This document shows, one piece after another, positions 21,418-30,064 of a stretch of DNA of 34,035 nucleotides. The notes beneath the pieces are model-generated. The model was given only the letters and a program-made list of their open reading frames with translations, made no database searches and had not been told where the DNA came from. Position 1 is the stretch's first letter. The number at the start of each line of letters is the position of its first letter. The translations under genes were made by a program, and so were the position numbers. The stretch covers positions 1-34,035 of the forward strand of contig CAZUVM010000078.1 in assembly GCA_964623885.1 (NCBI GenBank), read 5' to 3'. This stretch comes from CAZUVM01 sp964623885 (GTDB taxonomy: Bacteria; Verrucomicrobiota; Verrucomicrobiia; Limisphaerales; UBA8199).

Positions 21418-24258
21418 AGCGGTGCGTTGCTGGACGACTTTGACGCAGCGGGCGCAGAGGGTTGGATGCTCGGGGCTGGAGCCGACATCGGTTTCCCAAT
21501 GCCAACAGCGTTCACATTTTTCACCGACGGCATGGGTGACGACTAATTGGACGGCTTCGTTGGCGCCGGCGGGCTGAACCTGGCGTTCGAGCGCCAGGGC
21601 TGACACGTTGAGGAGTTCCTTCAGGGCGTCCTGATGCGGCTGTAATGAATCAACAACATCCGGCGCGGCAGTCAACGTGATTTGGGCTTCCAATGCTTTG
21701 CCGAGAGTTTTTTGCTGGCGCGCGGTTTCCAGCAAGGGCAAGGCTTGCTCGCGGATGGCCAGCAGTTTTTGCCAGGTGGCTGCTTCGTCCGCAGTTCGCT
21801 TGAATTCCATTGGTTGCCAGGTGAGCTGTTGGGCAGCGTCCACGGTTTTGCCCGGCACGAATTCCCACGCTTCGTCGGCAGTAAAGGCCAACAGAGGCGA
21901 GAGCATTTTGCAAAGGCTGGCCAGCATGCGGTGCAGGACGGTTTGGGTCGAGCGCCGCCGAGGTGAGTTTGCCGCATCGGTATAAAGGCGGTCCTTCACG
22001 ACGTCGTGGTAGACGGCCGAGAGCTCGACGGCGACAAACTGGCTGAGGCGCTGATAAACCGAGTGGAACTCGTACTGGTCGTAGGCGCTGATGACTTCGT
22101 GTTCGAGTTTGGCAAACTCGTCGAGGATCCAGCGATCGAGCGGCGTGAGTTGGTTGTCCGAAACGGCATCGCAGGTTGGGTCGAAGTCGTACAAGTTTGA
22201 GAGCTGGTAGCGCAGGGCGTTGCGGATGATGCGATAGACTTCACCGACTTTGCCAATCCGCTCTTCGCTGACGATGATGTCGTTGCGATAATCCTGCGAA
22301 GCAACCCAGAGGCGGACCACATCGGCGCCGTACTTTTTGACGTAGGCTTCCGAGTTTTGCGGTTTTTCATAGCCGCCTTGGCTCTGCTTGCTTTTCGAAA
22401 TCTTTTCGCGGTCTTCATCCACCATGAACCCGTGGGTGAGCACGGCGCGATAAGGGGCGGCGCCGTTGCCCGCCAGGGAGAGCAGCAACGACGACTGGAA
22501 CCACCCGCGGTGCTGGTCACTGCCTTCGAGGTAAAGGTCGCATTGGAACGGGCGGCCTTGGCCGCGCAGTTCGGGCCGACGTGCGATCACCGCGCGCGAG
22601 GAAGAGCCGGAATCGATCCAAACATCGAGCGTATCGCTGGATTTTTCGGCCGCCTCGGGTCCTTTCCACCCGGCCGGCTTAAGGGCGGCCCAAAGTTCAG
22701 GGGTGGATTTTTCGAACCAGACGTTCGAGCCATGCTGCTCGATGAGCGCGGCGGCGTTGCGGACGATTTGGGCATCGAGAATGGGATGGCGCTCGGCATC
22801 GTAGAAAGCGGGAATGGGTACACCCCAAGTGCGCTGGCGCGAGATGCACCAGTCGGGGCGGGATTTTACGGCAGCTTCGATCCGGGCTTTGCCCCAGTCG
22901 GGGACCCAGTTCACGCGTTCGATTTCGTCGAGCACGGCCGGGCGGAAAGGTTTTGATGAACCTGAGGCCTGATGATCGATCTCGATGAACCACTGATCCA
23001 TGGCGCGGAAAATGATCGGAGTCTTGCTGCGCCAGCAGTGAGGATAGCTGTGATGATAGTTTTCCTGGTGCACCAGGGCATGGCGGACGCGCAATTCGTG
23101 CAAAACGGCTTCATTGGCATCGCTCTGGCCATGCTTTTCGAGGATGGCTTTGCCAATCATCTCCCGCGGCATTTGTTGCTCGAGCGGCAAATCAGACGTG
23201 TAGGCAAACCGGCCGTCATCATCGACGGGCGAGTAGATCGGCAATCCGTGTTGCAGGCCGAGATGGTAGTCGTCAAGGCCGTGGCCCGGGGCGATATGGA
23301 CGAAACCGGTGCCGGTCGTATTCTCGACGAAATTGTCGCCGGCGAAGAAGCGGCCGGTGCGTTTACAGAACGGATGGGTGTATTCGAGTTCGCGCAAATG
23401 CCCCCCGTCGAGGCTGCGCACGATTTCATAACCCTGCCAGCCACATTTCTCAGCGATAGAAGAGAGCAAAAGCGCTGAGACGATGAGCTCTTCGTTGTCG
23501 ACTCGCACGAGCGAGTAGCTGAAGGTGGAATTGTAGGCAATAGCGAGATTGGCCGGGAGCGTCCAGGGTGTGGTGGTCCAGATGACCACCGAGACGCCAG
23601 GCCTGCCGACCAGGGGAAATTTTACGTAGACACTCTGGCTGACGTGATCTTTGTATTCGACCTCGGCTTCAGCAAGGGCAGTACGGCAAGGGATGCTCCA
23701 ATACACGGGCTTCTTACCGCGATAAACAAAACCTTGTTCGACGATGTCGGCGAACAGACGAAGCTCCTCACCCTCGTATTCCTTGTTGAGAGTCAAGTAC
23801 GGGTTCGGCCAATCGCCGAGGACGCCCAGGCGCTTGAATTGAGTCCGCTGGATATCGATATATTTGCGGGCGTAGGCATCGCAGCGATTACGGATGGTAG
23901 CAGCGTCAGAAGCGGTATCGCCCTCTTTGCGCATGTCCTGAGTGACTTTGAATTCGATCGGCAATCCGTGGCAATCCCAGCCGGGCACGTAAGGTGCGCG
24001 GAACCCCCGCAAGGTTTTATAACGGACGATAAAGTCCTTGAGGATTTTATTAAGCGCGGTACCGATGTGGACATCGCCGTTGGCAAAAGGCGGGCCGTCA
24101 TGCAGCACGAACGAGGGGGCGGCGGCGCGCTGGGCTTGCAGGCGTTCGTACAAACCGGCGGTTTCCCATTTTTTGAGGCGTTCCGGTTCACGGGCAACCA
24201 GATCGGCCTTCATCGGGAAATCGGTTTGAGGCAGGTTTAGGGTCTGCTTGTAATCCAT
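21409..24258 (-). CDS. ileS: Isoleucyl-tRNA synthetase
   Basis: This cytoplasmic enzyme charges tRNA-Ile. The 949-residue length and layout match bacterial IleS1: the start MDYKQTLNLPQTDFPMKADL, the HIGH-type motif GDVHIGTALNK (His64), the editing domain (about 190-400), the KMSKS loop as KISKS (619-623), the anticodon-binding domain and a C-terminal zinc finger with Cys915, Cys918, Cys935 and Cys938. The ATG at 24258 matches the family start; a TTG at 24270 in the same frame has no support. No Shine-Dalgarno site is visible. The last residues (RTAIS) and the TAG stop come from a dispersed repeat. No T-box-like leader is seen upstream. Confidence 0.96.
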   Translation of the reverse strand: MDYKQTLNLPQTDFPMKADLVAREPERLKKWETAGLYERLQAQRAAAPSFVLHDGPPFANGDVHIGTALNKILKDFIVRYKTLRGFRAPYVPGWDCHGLPIEFKVTQDMRKEGDTASDAATIRNRCDAYARKYIDIQRTQFKRLGVLGDWPNPYLTLNKEYEGEELRLFADIVEQGFVYRGKKPVYWSIPCRTALAEAEVEYKDHVSQSVYVKFPLVGRPGVSVVIWTTTPWTLPANLAIAYNSTFSYSLVRVDNEELIVSALLLSSIAEKCGWQGYEIVRSLDGGHLRELEYTHPFCKRTGRFFAGDNFVENTTGTGFVHIAPGHGLDDYHLGLQHGLPIYSPVDDDGRFAYTSDLPLEQQMPREMIGKAILEKHGQSDANEAVLHELRVRHALVHQENYHHSYPHCWRSKTPIIFRAMDQWFIEIDHQASGSSKPFRPAVLDEIERVNWVPDWGKARIEAAVKSRPDWCISRQRTWGVPIPAFYDAERHPILDAQIVRNAAALIEQHGSNVWFEKSTPELWAALKPAGWKGPEAAEKSSDTLDVWIDSGSSSRAVIARRPELRGQGRPFQCDLYLEGSDQHRGWFQSSLLLSLAGNGAAPYRAVLTHGFMVDEDREKISKSKQSQGGYEKPQNSEAYVKKYGADVVRLWVASQDYRNDIIVSEERIGKVGEVYRIIRNALRYQLSNLYDFDPTCDAVSDNQLTPLDRWILDEFAKLEHEVISAYDQYEFHSVYQRLSQFVAVELSAVYHDVVKDRLYTDAANSPRRRSTQTVLHRMLASLCKMLSPLLAFTADEAWEFVPGKTVDAAQQLTWQPMEFKRTADEAATWQKLLAIREQALPLLETARQQKTLGKALEAQITLTAAPDVVDSLQPHQDALKELLNVSALALERQVQPAGANEAVQLVVTHAVGEKCERCWHWETDVGSSPEHPTLCARCVKVVQQRTAIS

Positions 24259-24327
24259 TTCGCGTCCCAAAGGAGGCGGAAGGTAACAGCCGGGTCGGGG
24301 GGTGTCAACGTGACCCGGGACTTGACT

Positions 24328-24813
24328 TCAGGCTTGAGGGGAGGGGGCGGCTGGGATTTTGCGGCGCAACAATCCGCGATAGACCCCTGCGGCGATGAGG
24401 CCGAAGACGATGTGGGTAGAAACGACTGCGAGTTCGCTGCCGTTCCTTACCGGCCAAAGAATGGAAACGACACCAAGATTGGCGAAATAGAGCAGCAGAC
24501 CAACCAAACCGCCGATAAGAATTGCCGCGGCGCCATGCAACCTGGCTATAACACGCGAGATGATGAGTCCATAGATGACCGCGAGCGCGAGATGCGCCAC
24601 CCAGATGGCCGGCAGGGGGAATCCGGTGGTTGGGGATATCGGGCGACCCATAATGGCCGGGGTGAAGGAGGTGAGGGCTGCCCAGGGGTTGCCGCGGGGC
24701 ACGACGAGCAGGATGGCGCTGGCAATAAGTCCCGCACCCAAAGCCGGAGCCCACTGAAACCGACCATGGCCTTCCGGCTCGAGGGGTTGAACGGGTTGAT
24801 AACCTCTTATCAT
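24328..24813 (-). CDS. Hypothetical four-helix membrane protein, 161 aa
   Basis: After a polar N-terminus (about 1-22), four hydrophobic segments follow near 25-40, 68-88, 92-115 and 125-145, closing with a basic tail (RRK). No family is certain. The pattern 'GLIISRVIARLHGAAAILIGGLVGL' and 'THIVFGLIAAGVYRGLL' resembles small conserved membrane proteins of unknown function found across bacteria. A TTG at 24834 would add seven residues; the ATG at 24813 is preferred. It lies 69 bases upstream of ileS on the same strand and may share its transcript. Confidence 0.65.
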   Translation of the reverse strand: MIRGYQPVQPLEPEGHGRFQWAPALGAGLIASAILLVVPRGNPWAALTSFTPAIMGRPISPTTGFPLPAIWVAHLALAVIYGLIISRVIARLHGAAAILIGGLVGLLLYFANLGVVSILWPVRNGSELAVVSTHIVFGLIAAGVYRGLLRRKIPAAPSPQA

Positions 24814-25301
24814 CTTTTGCCACAGTAAACGCAAAATAAAGCCGGGACAACGGAGGTTCCGAACCTACCCCGATTGCCAGTGAATGGCGATTTAACGAGC
24901 CAAAATTAGGTGGCGCAGCCCTTTATGCGCTACTAGCCCGTTTTATGCCGACTTAAGTCATTTTGTGCAAAAAAACCCATTTTCCTGCTTGCAACTAATT
25001 TGCAGTCATGGCGTAGTTCTGTTTGACGCAGTGTAAAAAACCGCCGAGTTGCGGGAACAGGCCACTGGCACCGTTGAATATTTGATTTCGGTGCAGAATA
25101 TTGTAATGTGCGTGCGCGTCTGTCTTCCGGTCTTCAAAAGCCTTTGTGGCCCGGTCGAAGTTTCAAATGGGCCAAGTCCGAACAGTGTCGGAACGAGCAG
25201 TATCGGGTTGTAGTGTCGTTAGAGACATTAACTGTTGCGGCTAAGCCACTTACATTAATACTGAACTAAAGTTGTATCTTAGCGTCTGATTATCTGGATC
25301 T
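24814..25301. other. Divergent spacer; rpoD promoter region
   Basis: This stretch of nearly 500 bases has no credible coding frame. It is more AT-rich than its surroundings and should hold the promoters for rpoD and the leftward membrane gene. A possible rpoD promoter is TTAACT (about 25228) with TACATT 17 bases on, about 50 bases before the start, but it is weak. No riboswitch-like fold is recognised. Confidence 0.45.
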
Positions 25302-27194
25302 ATGCTGAACAGGAAAGAAAGCAAATCGGCGAACGGAACGGAACATCGAGCCCGGGCTGGGGCGAATGTTTCGTCCAGCAAAGGGCGTCCGCCCCGTCGC
25401 CGATTCATAATTTCATCGAAGGCGGCCGGTCGGCGAGATGACCGCGAAGCCAACGGGGGAAACGGGACGGCCAAGGGAGGAGCTCCTAAAGGTGCTCACG
25501 GGCTGCCGGCCAAACTGACTCCGAAACCCGGCGGTCCGGCCGGGCATGGGCCAGCCGGAACTGGGCCTGCTTCTGCTGTCGATTTGGCGGAAACCGTCAA
25601 AACCCTTCTTCATCTGGCGCATGAAAACGGGCATGTCACTTACGATGACATCAACGACGTGCTGCCGGAGGGGCTTTCGCCGGAAGATCTGGATGAATTG
25701 TATACGAAGCTGCGCAATCTCGATGTGGAGATTGTGGACCACGCCGAGGTAGAGCGCGCGAAGCCAGCCGAACCGGAGGAAGAGGAAGATGCGCGCCTCG
25801 AGGTTCTGGACGACCCGGTGCGGATGTACATGAACCAGATGGGGAAGGTCCCGCTGCTGACGCGCGAGCAGGAAGTGGATATCTGCAAGCGGATCGAGGA
25901 AGCGGAAGCAGAGATGAAGCGGCTGGTGTACAGCCTGGGGTTCACGGCCAAGGAACATATCGCCATCGCTGAGAAGCTTTTGTCGGAGCCCCCCAAGGAG
26001 CGGTTTGACCGCGTGGTGGTGGACAAGAAGGTCGCGAACCGCGAAGGTCATTTGAGGGATTTGCGGAACCTGATCAAGAAAGTTCGCATGATGGATTCGC
26101 AGGTCGACGAGAATTATCTCGACTGGCAGAAGGCCGCGCAAAAGAACCGTGAGAAGCTGATGGTGGCGTTCCGGAAGCTGGACAAGAAGCTGCAGGACAC
26201 GTTCCCGAAATTCTTTTACAAGCAGAAGGTGCTGGAAGACATGATCATCGTGGCGGGGAACGTTCATGAGAAGTTCCAGGCCAGTTTGCGGCGGATCCAG
26301 GAACTGGAATCGCATCGGAAATCAGCCGAGCAACAGGCGGCGCTGCATGGGGAGCGCACGAAGATCCAGGCACTGGAATTGTTCGTGCGCATGCCGCGCG
26401 AGGAGTTTTACAAAGTTTTCGATCAATTGAAACGAGCGGCAGACCGCGCGCACCAAGCCAAGACCCACATGGCCGAGGCCAACCTGCGACTCGTGGTTTC
26501 AGTGGCCAAGAAGTACACCAACCGTGGACAGTCGTTCCTGGATCTCATCCAGGAGGGAAATATTGGCTTGATGAAGGGCGTCGAGAAATTCGAGTACCGC
26601 CGCGGATATAAATTCTCGACCTACGCGATTTGGTGGATTCGCCAGGCGATCACACGTTCGATTGCGGACCAGGCGCGCACGATCCGTATTCCGGTCCACA
26701 TGATCGAGATCATGAACAAGCTTTGGCGCGCGCAAAAGCAGCTTACCCAGGAGCTGGGACGCGAGCCCACGCCCGAGGAAATCGCGGATGAAATGCACAT
26801 GCCGGTGGCGCGGATCAATTCGCTGCTGAAGATGGCGCAACAGCCCATCTCGCTGCACGCGCCGGTTGGCGACGACGGGGATGTTAGCGTCGGCGATTTT
26901 ATTGAAGACAAGTCGGCTGAGAACCCGTCGGACGTGACCAGCTATAGCCTCCTGAAAGAGAAGCTGGGCGACGTGCTGACGAGCCTCACTGAGCGCGAGC
27001 GGAAGATTCTCGAAATGCGATTCGGCCTGGTGGACGGCTACGAACGAACGCTGGAAGAAATCGGCAAGATGTACAACGTGACGCGTGAGCGCATCCGCCA
27101 GATCGAAGCCAAGGCGTTACGGAAACTTCGCCATCCTACGCGCGTGCGCCATTTGCAGGGCTTCCTCGACACCGAGGAAGAGGCGGTCGCTTAG
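25302..27194 (+). CDS. rpoD: RNA polymerase sigma factor RpoD (sigma-70 group 1)
   Basis: A 630-residue primary sigma factor. After a basic, Gly/Pro-rich disordered head (about 1-90), the order is region 1.1 (about 95-150), 1.2 (DDPVRMYMNQMGKVPLL, about 170), a long non-conserved helical spacer (about 210-380), region 2 (ANLRLVVSVAKKYTNRG, 'GYKFSTYAIWWIRQAI', from about 389), region 3 (RAQKQLTQELGREPT) and region 4 (LTERERKILEMRFGL and 'VTRERIRQIEAKALRKLRHP', from about 561). All core-binding and -10/-35 recognition motifs are intact. The acidic patch 'EPEEEEDARLEVLDD' precedes region 1.2. The basic N-terminal head is unusual for E. coli-like factors. It is monocistronic, with a terminator right behind. 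Confidence 0.96.
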   Translation: MLNRKESKSANGTEHRARAGANVSSSKGRPPRRRFIISSKAAGRRDDREANGGNGTAKGGAPKGAHGLPAKLTPKPGGPAGHGPAGTGPASAVDLAETVKTLLHLAHENGHVTYDDINDVLPEGLSPEDLDELYTKLRNLDVEIVDHAEVERAKPAEPEEEEDARLEVLDDPVRMYMNQMGKVPLLTREQEVDICKRIEEAEAEMKRLVYSLGFTAKEHIAIAEKLLSEPPKERFDRVVVDKKVANREGHLRDLRNLIKKVRMMDSQVDENYLDWQKAAQKNREKLMVAFRKLDKKLQDTFPKFFYKQKVLEDMIIVAGNVHEKFQASLRRIQELESHRKSAEQQAALHGERTKIQALELFVRMPREEFYKVFDQLKRAADRAHQAKTHMAEANLRLVVSVAKKYTNRGQSFLDLIQEGNIGLMKGVEKFEYRRGYKFSTYAIWWIRQAITRSIADQARTIRIPVHMIEIMNKLWRAQKQLTQELGREPTPEEIADEMHMPVARINSLLKMAQQPISLHAPVGDDGDVSVGDFIEDKSAENPSDVTSYSLLKEKLGDVLTSLTERERKILEMRFGLVDGYERTLEEIGKMYNVTRERIRQIEAKALRKLRHPTRVRHLQGFLDTEEEAVA

Positions 27195-27226
27195 GCGGTC
27201 CAGTTAGGCTTGCACATTATTGAGAG

Positions 27227-27251
27227 CGCCGGCATTTGTGCCGGCGTTTTT
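27227..27251 (+). terminator. Intrinsic terminator of rpoD
   Basis: cgccggca (27227-27234) pairs perfectly with tgccggcg (27239-27246) around a tttg loop, followed at once by five T. It lies 33 bases after the rpoD stop. This is the clearest terminator in the window. Confidence 0.9.
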
Positions 27252-27372
27252 CTGATCATCTCGCGCAGGGATGACGGCGCGGCAGAACAGAATCTCCATG
27301 TTGCAGTGCGTGCTCTTGTCGTTTAGCCTACTTTCCAAGGTTAAAGCTATGTGACACTTGGGACAGTTGCTT

Positions 27373-27840
27373 ATGGACGCGCCGATCACCTTCACAGTCA
27401 ATGGCCAGAAACATACGGTCACGACTGATCCACAACGTCCATTGCTTGAGGTTTTGCGCGAGGAGTTGCACCTGACGGGCACCAAGTATGGTTGCGGCGA
27501 GGGCCAGTGCCGAGCTTGCACGGTGCTATTGGGAGGCAGGAGCACGATCTCGTGCATGACACCAGTGGCCGAAGCAGACGGGGAAAAGGTGGTCACCATT
27601 GAAGGTTTGAGCCAGAACGGAAAGCTGCACCCGGTGCAGGAAGCGTTTCTCACGGAAGGAGCTTTTCAATGTGGTTACTGCACCCCGGGGATGATTATGG
27701 GTGTTGTGGGGCTGCTGAACGAGAAATCCAAGCCGAGCGATGCGGACATCCTCGGCCGCATGCAAAGGCATCTCTGCCGATGCTGCAACTATCCGACTAT
27801 CCTCAAGGCGATCCGCAGAGCCTCGAGCGCGAGCACATGA
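27373..27840 (+). CDS. [2Fe-2S] small subunit of an IorA-type molybdenum hydroxylase
   Basis: The 155-residue protein has the two-cluster layout of xanthine-oxidase-family small subunits. The plant-type ferredoxin cluster uses Cys41, Cys46, Cys49 and Cys61 (GCGEGQCRAC then C). The second uses Cys100, Cys103, Cys135 and Cys137 (CGYCTPGM and LCRCC). It passes electrons from the Mo site to an outside acceptor. The closest named type is the isoquinoline 1-oxidoreductase alpha subunit, but the substrate cannot be read from this. The ATG at 27373 is preferred over a TTG at 27358. It overlaps the large subunit by 4 bases (ATGA). Confidence 0.9.
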   Translation: MDAPITFTVNGQKHTVTTDPQRPLLEVLREELHLTGTKYGCGEGQCRACTVLLGGRSTISCMTPVAEADGEKVVTIEGLSQNGKLHPVQEAFLTEGAFQCGYCTPGMIMGVVGLLNEKSKPSDADILGRMQRHLCRCCNYPTILKAIRRASSAST

Positions 27841-29966
27841 AGGCAACTGAATCCGCCCAACAAGGTGCCGCCCTCGAATACGATGAGCTGGTCGAGCGGG
27901 TTGAGTACGACTTTGGCCTGAACCGTCGCGCTTTTGTTCACTTCCTGGGCGCCGGAATATTGTTGGCAGTCAGCGCTTCGTCCGCAGTCGCGCAAAGCCG
28001 GGGTGGACGCGGCGGCGGGGCGCGTGTGCGCAACATTGCTGCTCGGGTACACATTGCGAAGGATGGCTCAATCACGGTGATGACCGGAAAAGTCGAGGCC
28101 GGGCAGGGGGCCCGCGCTGAATTGACACTGGCTGCAGCCGAGGAATTGCGAGTCCCGGCGAGCGCGGTGCAACTCATCATGGCGGATACCAGCCTGGTAC
28201 CCGATGACGGCATCACAGCCGGTAGCGGCAGCACGCCGCGAACTGTTCCTTCGATTCGGCAAGGCGCAGCGGCTGCGCGTGAACTGCTGGTAGATTTCGC
28301 CAGCAAACAGTGGGGCGTCGATCGGAATACAGTCGAGGTGCGTAATGGCGTAGCATTCAACGAGGCGAGCGGACGCAAGCTCGGTTACGCCGACTTGGCC
28401 GCCAGCGCAGAAGGAGAGAAGGCGTTTGCGCAGGCAGTTCCCGAGGAGGTAACGCTCACGCTGGTTTCAGACTGGAAAGTCATGGGCGTTGCCACACCGC
28501 GGCCGAACGGCCGGGACATCGTGACCGGCGCACATTCGTATCCATCGGACACGACACGTCCGGGCATGTGGTATGGGAAGGTGCTGCGCCCTGCATCGTT
28601 CGGCGCGAAGCTGATTTCGATCGACTTGTCGCCGGCCAAACAGATGAAAGACGTCGTGGTCGTGCAGGACGACCAATTTGTCGGCGTTGCAGCGCCGTCG
28701 ACTGTCCGTGCTTCCGAAGCGCTCGCAGCCATCCGCAAGACGGCGAAATGGGAACCGGCGTCGCATCCTTCGAGCGATGAGCTATTTGATTATCTCAAAC
28801 AACACGCGCACGAGATTCCGGCAAATCCTTTCGCAGAGCAACTGAGCTCGGCCAATAAGACCTTCCGGCAAACGTTTCGTGTGGCTTACGCGCAGCACGC
28901 GCCGATGGAGCCGCGGTCCGCAGTGGCGGAATGGAACGACGGTAAGTTGATCGTTTGGGCCGGAACGCAAAATCCGTTTGGCTACCGGGGTGAATTGGCG
29001 CGCGCGTTTCACCTTGCGGAAGACCGCGTTCGGGTGGTTGTTCCGGATTTCGGCGGCGCTTTCGGTGGAAAGCACACGGCGGAAGCGGCGGTGGAGGCGG
29101 CTCGCCTTGCGCAGGGTGCCAGCCGGCCGGTCTCACTGCGTTGGACACGCGAAGAGGAGTTTACCTGGGCCTACTTTCGCCCCGCCGCCGTGATTGACGT
29201 AGAGGCCAGCCTCGACAGCCACGGCGCGTTGACCTCGTGGCATTTCATCAATATCAACTCAGGCGGGGCGGGCGTGGAAACACCCTACCGTACCGGGCAG
29301 AAAAACTGCCGTTATGTGGGCTCGGACGCGCCGTTGCGACAGGGTTCGTATCGCGCATTGGCCGCTACGGCCAACCATTTCGCGCGCGAAAGTTTCATGG
29401 ACGAATTGGCAAGCGCGGCTGGCAGTGACCCGCTGGCTTTCCGGTTGGCGCACCTTGAGAACGCTCGCTTGAGAGCCGTGTTGGAGACGGCAGCGCAGCG
29501 ATTCGGATGGTCGGATGGTTATCAGAAGAAGAGCGAAACGAGTGGGGTGGGCCTGGCGTGTGGGACGGAGAAAGGTTCCTATGTGGCCACGTGCGCGGAA
29601 ATCGCGATCGAAGAAGAAAGAATTGCGGTGCGACGTGTCTGCGAGGTTTTTGAATGCGGAGCGGTTGTTAATCCCAGCAATTTGAAGGCCCAAGTGCAGG
29701 GGGCAATTATTATGGGGTTGGGTCCGGCATTGAGGGAGGGAATGAAATTCGAAAACGGACGAATGCTCAATGCGAGCTTTCGAAGTTATGAAGTGCCGCG
29801 CTTTAGTGACGTGCCGGAGTTGGATATTCATTTGCTGAATCGGACAGATTTACCTCCGGCGGGAGCGGGCGAGACGCCTATTATTGGGATTGCGCCGGCG
29901 ATTGCGAACGCGGTGTTTCACGCGACGGGCAAGCGCGTGAGACAAATGCCGATACGTTTGAGCTGA
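27837..29966 (+). CDS. Molybdopterin-binding large subunit, IorB-type, Tat-exported
   Basis: The 709-residue catalytic subunit belongs to the xanthine-oxidase family as a single-chain IorB. A twin-arginine signal (N29-R-R-A-F-V, hydrophobic stretch, then AVAQS near 50-54) indicates export of the folded enzyme. Mo-cofactor motifs include GGAFGGKH (about 405), 'RQGSYRALAATANHF', and the active-site Glu in GAGETPIIG (Glu679). Known chemistry: hydroxylation of an aromatic N-heterocycle or aldehyde with water as the oxygen source. The usual third partner, a c-type cytochrome, and the cofactor-maturation XdhC/CoxF genes are not beside it here. The small subunit overlaps by 4 bases and lacks its own signal, so it probably rides with this one. 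Confidence 0.88.
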   Translation: MKATESAQQGAALEYDELVERVEYDFGLNRRAFVHFLGAGILLAVSASSAVAQSRGGRGGGARVRNIAARVHIAKDGSITVMTGKVEAGQGARAELTLAAAEELRVPASAVQLIMADTSLVPDDGITAGSGSTPRTVPSIRQGAAAARELLVDFASKQWGVDRNTVEVRNGVAFNEASGRKLGYADLAASAEGEKAFAQAVPEEVTLTLVSDWKVMGVATPRPNGRDIVTGAHSYPSDTTRPGMWYGKVLRPASFGAKLISIDLSPAKQMKDVVVVQDDQFVGVAAPSTVRASEALAAIRKTAKWEPASHPSSDELFDYLKQHAHEIPANPFAEQLSSANKTFRQTFRVAYAQHAPMEPRSAVAEWNDGKLIVWAGTQNPFGYRGELARAFHLAEDRVRVVVPDFGGAFGGKHTAEAAVEAARLAQGASRPVSLRWTREEEFTWAYFRPAAVIDVEASLDSHGALTSWHFININSGGAGVETPYRTGQKNCRYVGSDAPLRQGSYRALAATANHFARESFMDELASAAGSDPLAFRLAHLENARLRAVLETAAQRFGWSDGYQKKSETSGVGLACGTEKGSYVATCAEIAIEEERIAVRRVCEVFECGAVVNPSNLKAQVQGAIIMGLGPALREGMKFENGRMLNASFRSYEVPRFSDVPELDIHLLNRTDLPPAGAGETPIIGIAPAIANAVFHATGKRVRQMPIRLS

Positions 29967-29983
29967 GCTGACATGGCGCTGTA

Positions 29984-30006
29984 ATCGGCCTGGAAAGGCG
30001 GCCGAT
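29984..30006. terminator. Hairpin after the ior-type genes
   Basis: atcggcc (29984-29990) pairs with ggccgat (30000-30006) around nine bases. There is no T-run, so it is a weak terminator at best; it may slow transcription before the hydrolase gene. Confidence 0.4.
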
Positions 30007-30064
30007 GGGTTCCGCCGAGCGTTGGGGCACGAGTCAGATCCTGAACACAAATTCAAAAACAACC

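Noticed and set aside
23644..24240. 198-codon plus-strand frame antisense to ileS
   Set aside because: It is explained by ileS codon bias and has no independent motifs.
25413..26315. 300-codon minus-strand frame antisense to rpoD
   Set aside because: It is a reverse-strand shadow of a conserved gene with strong codon bias; the Leu/His/Arg-rich product has no family resemblance.
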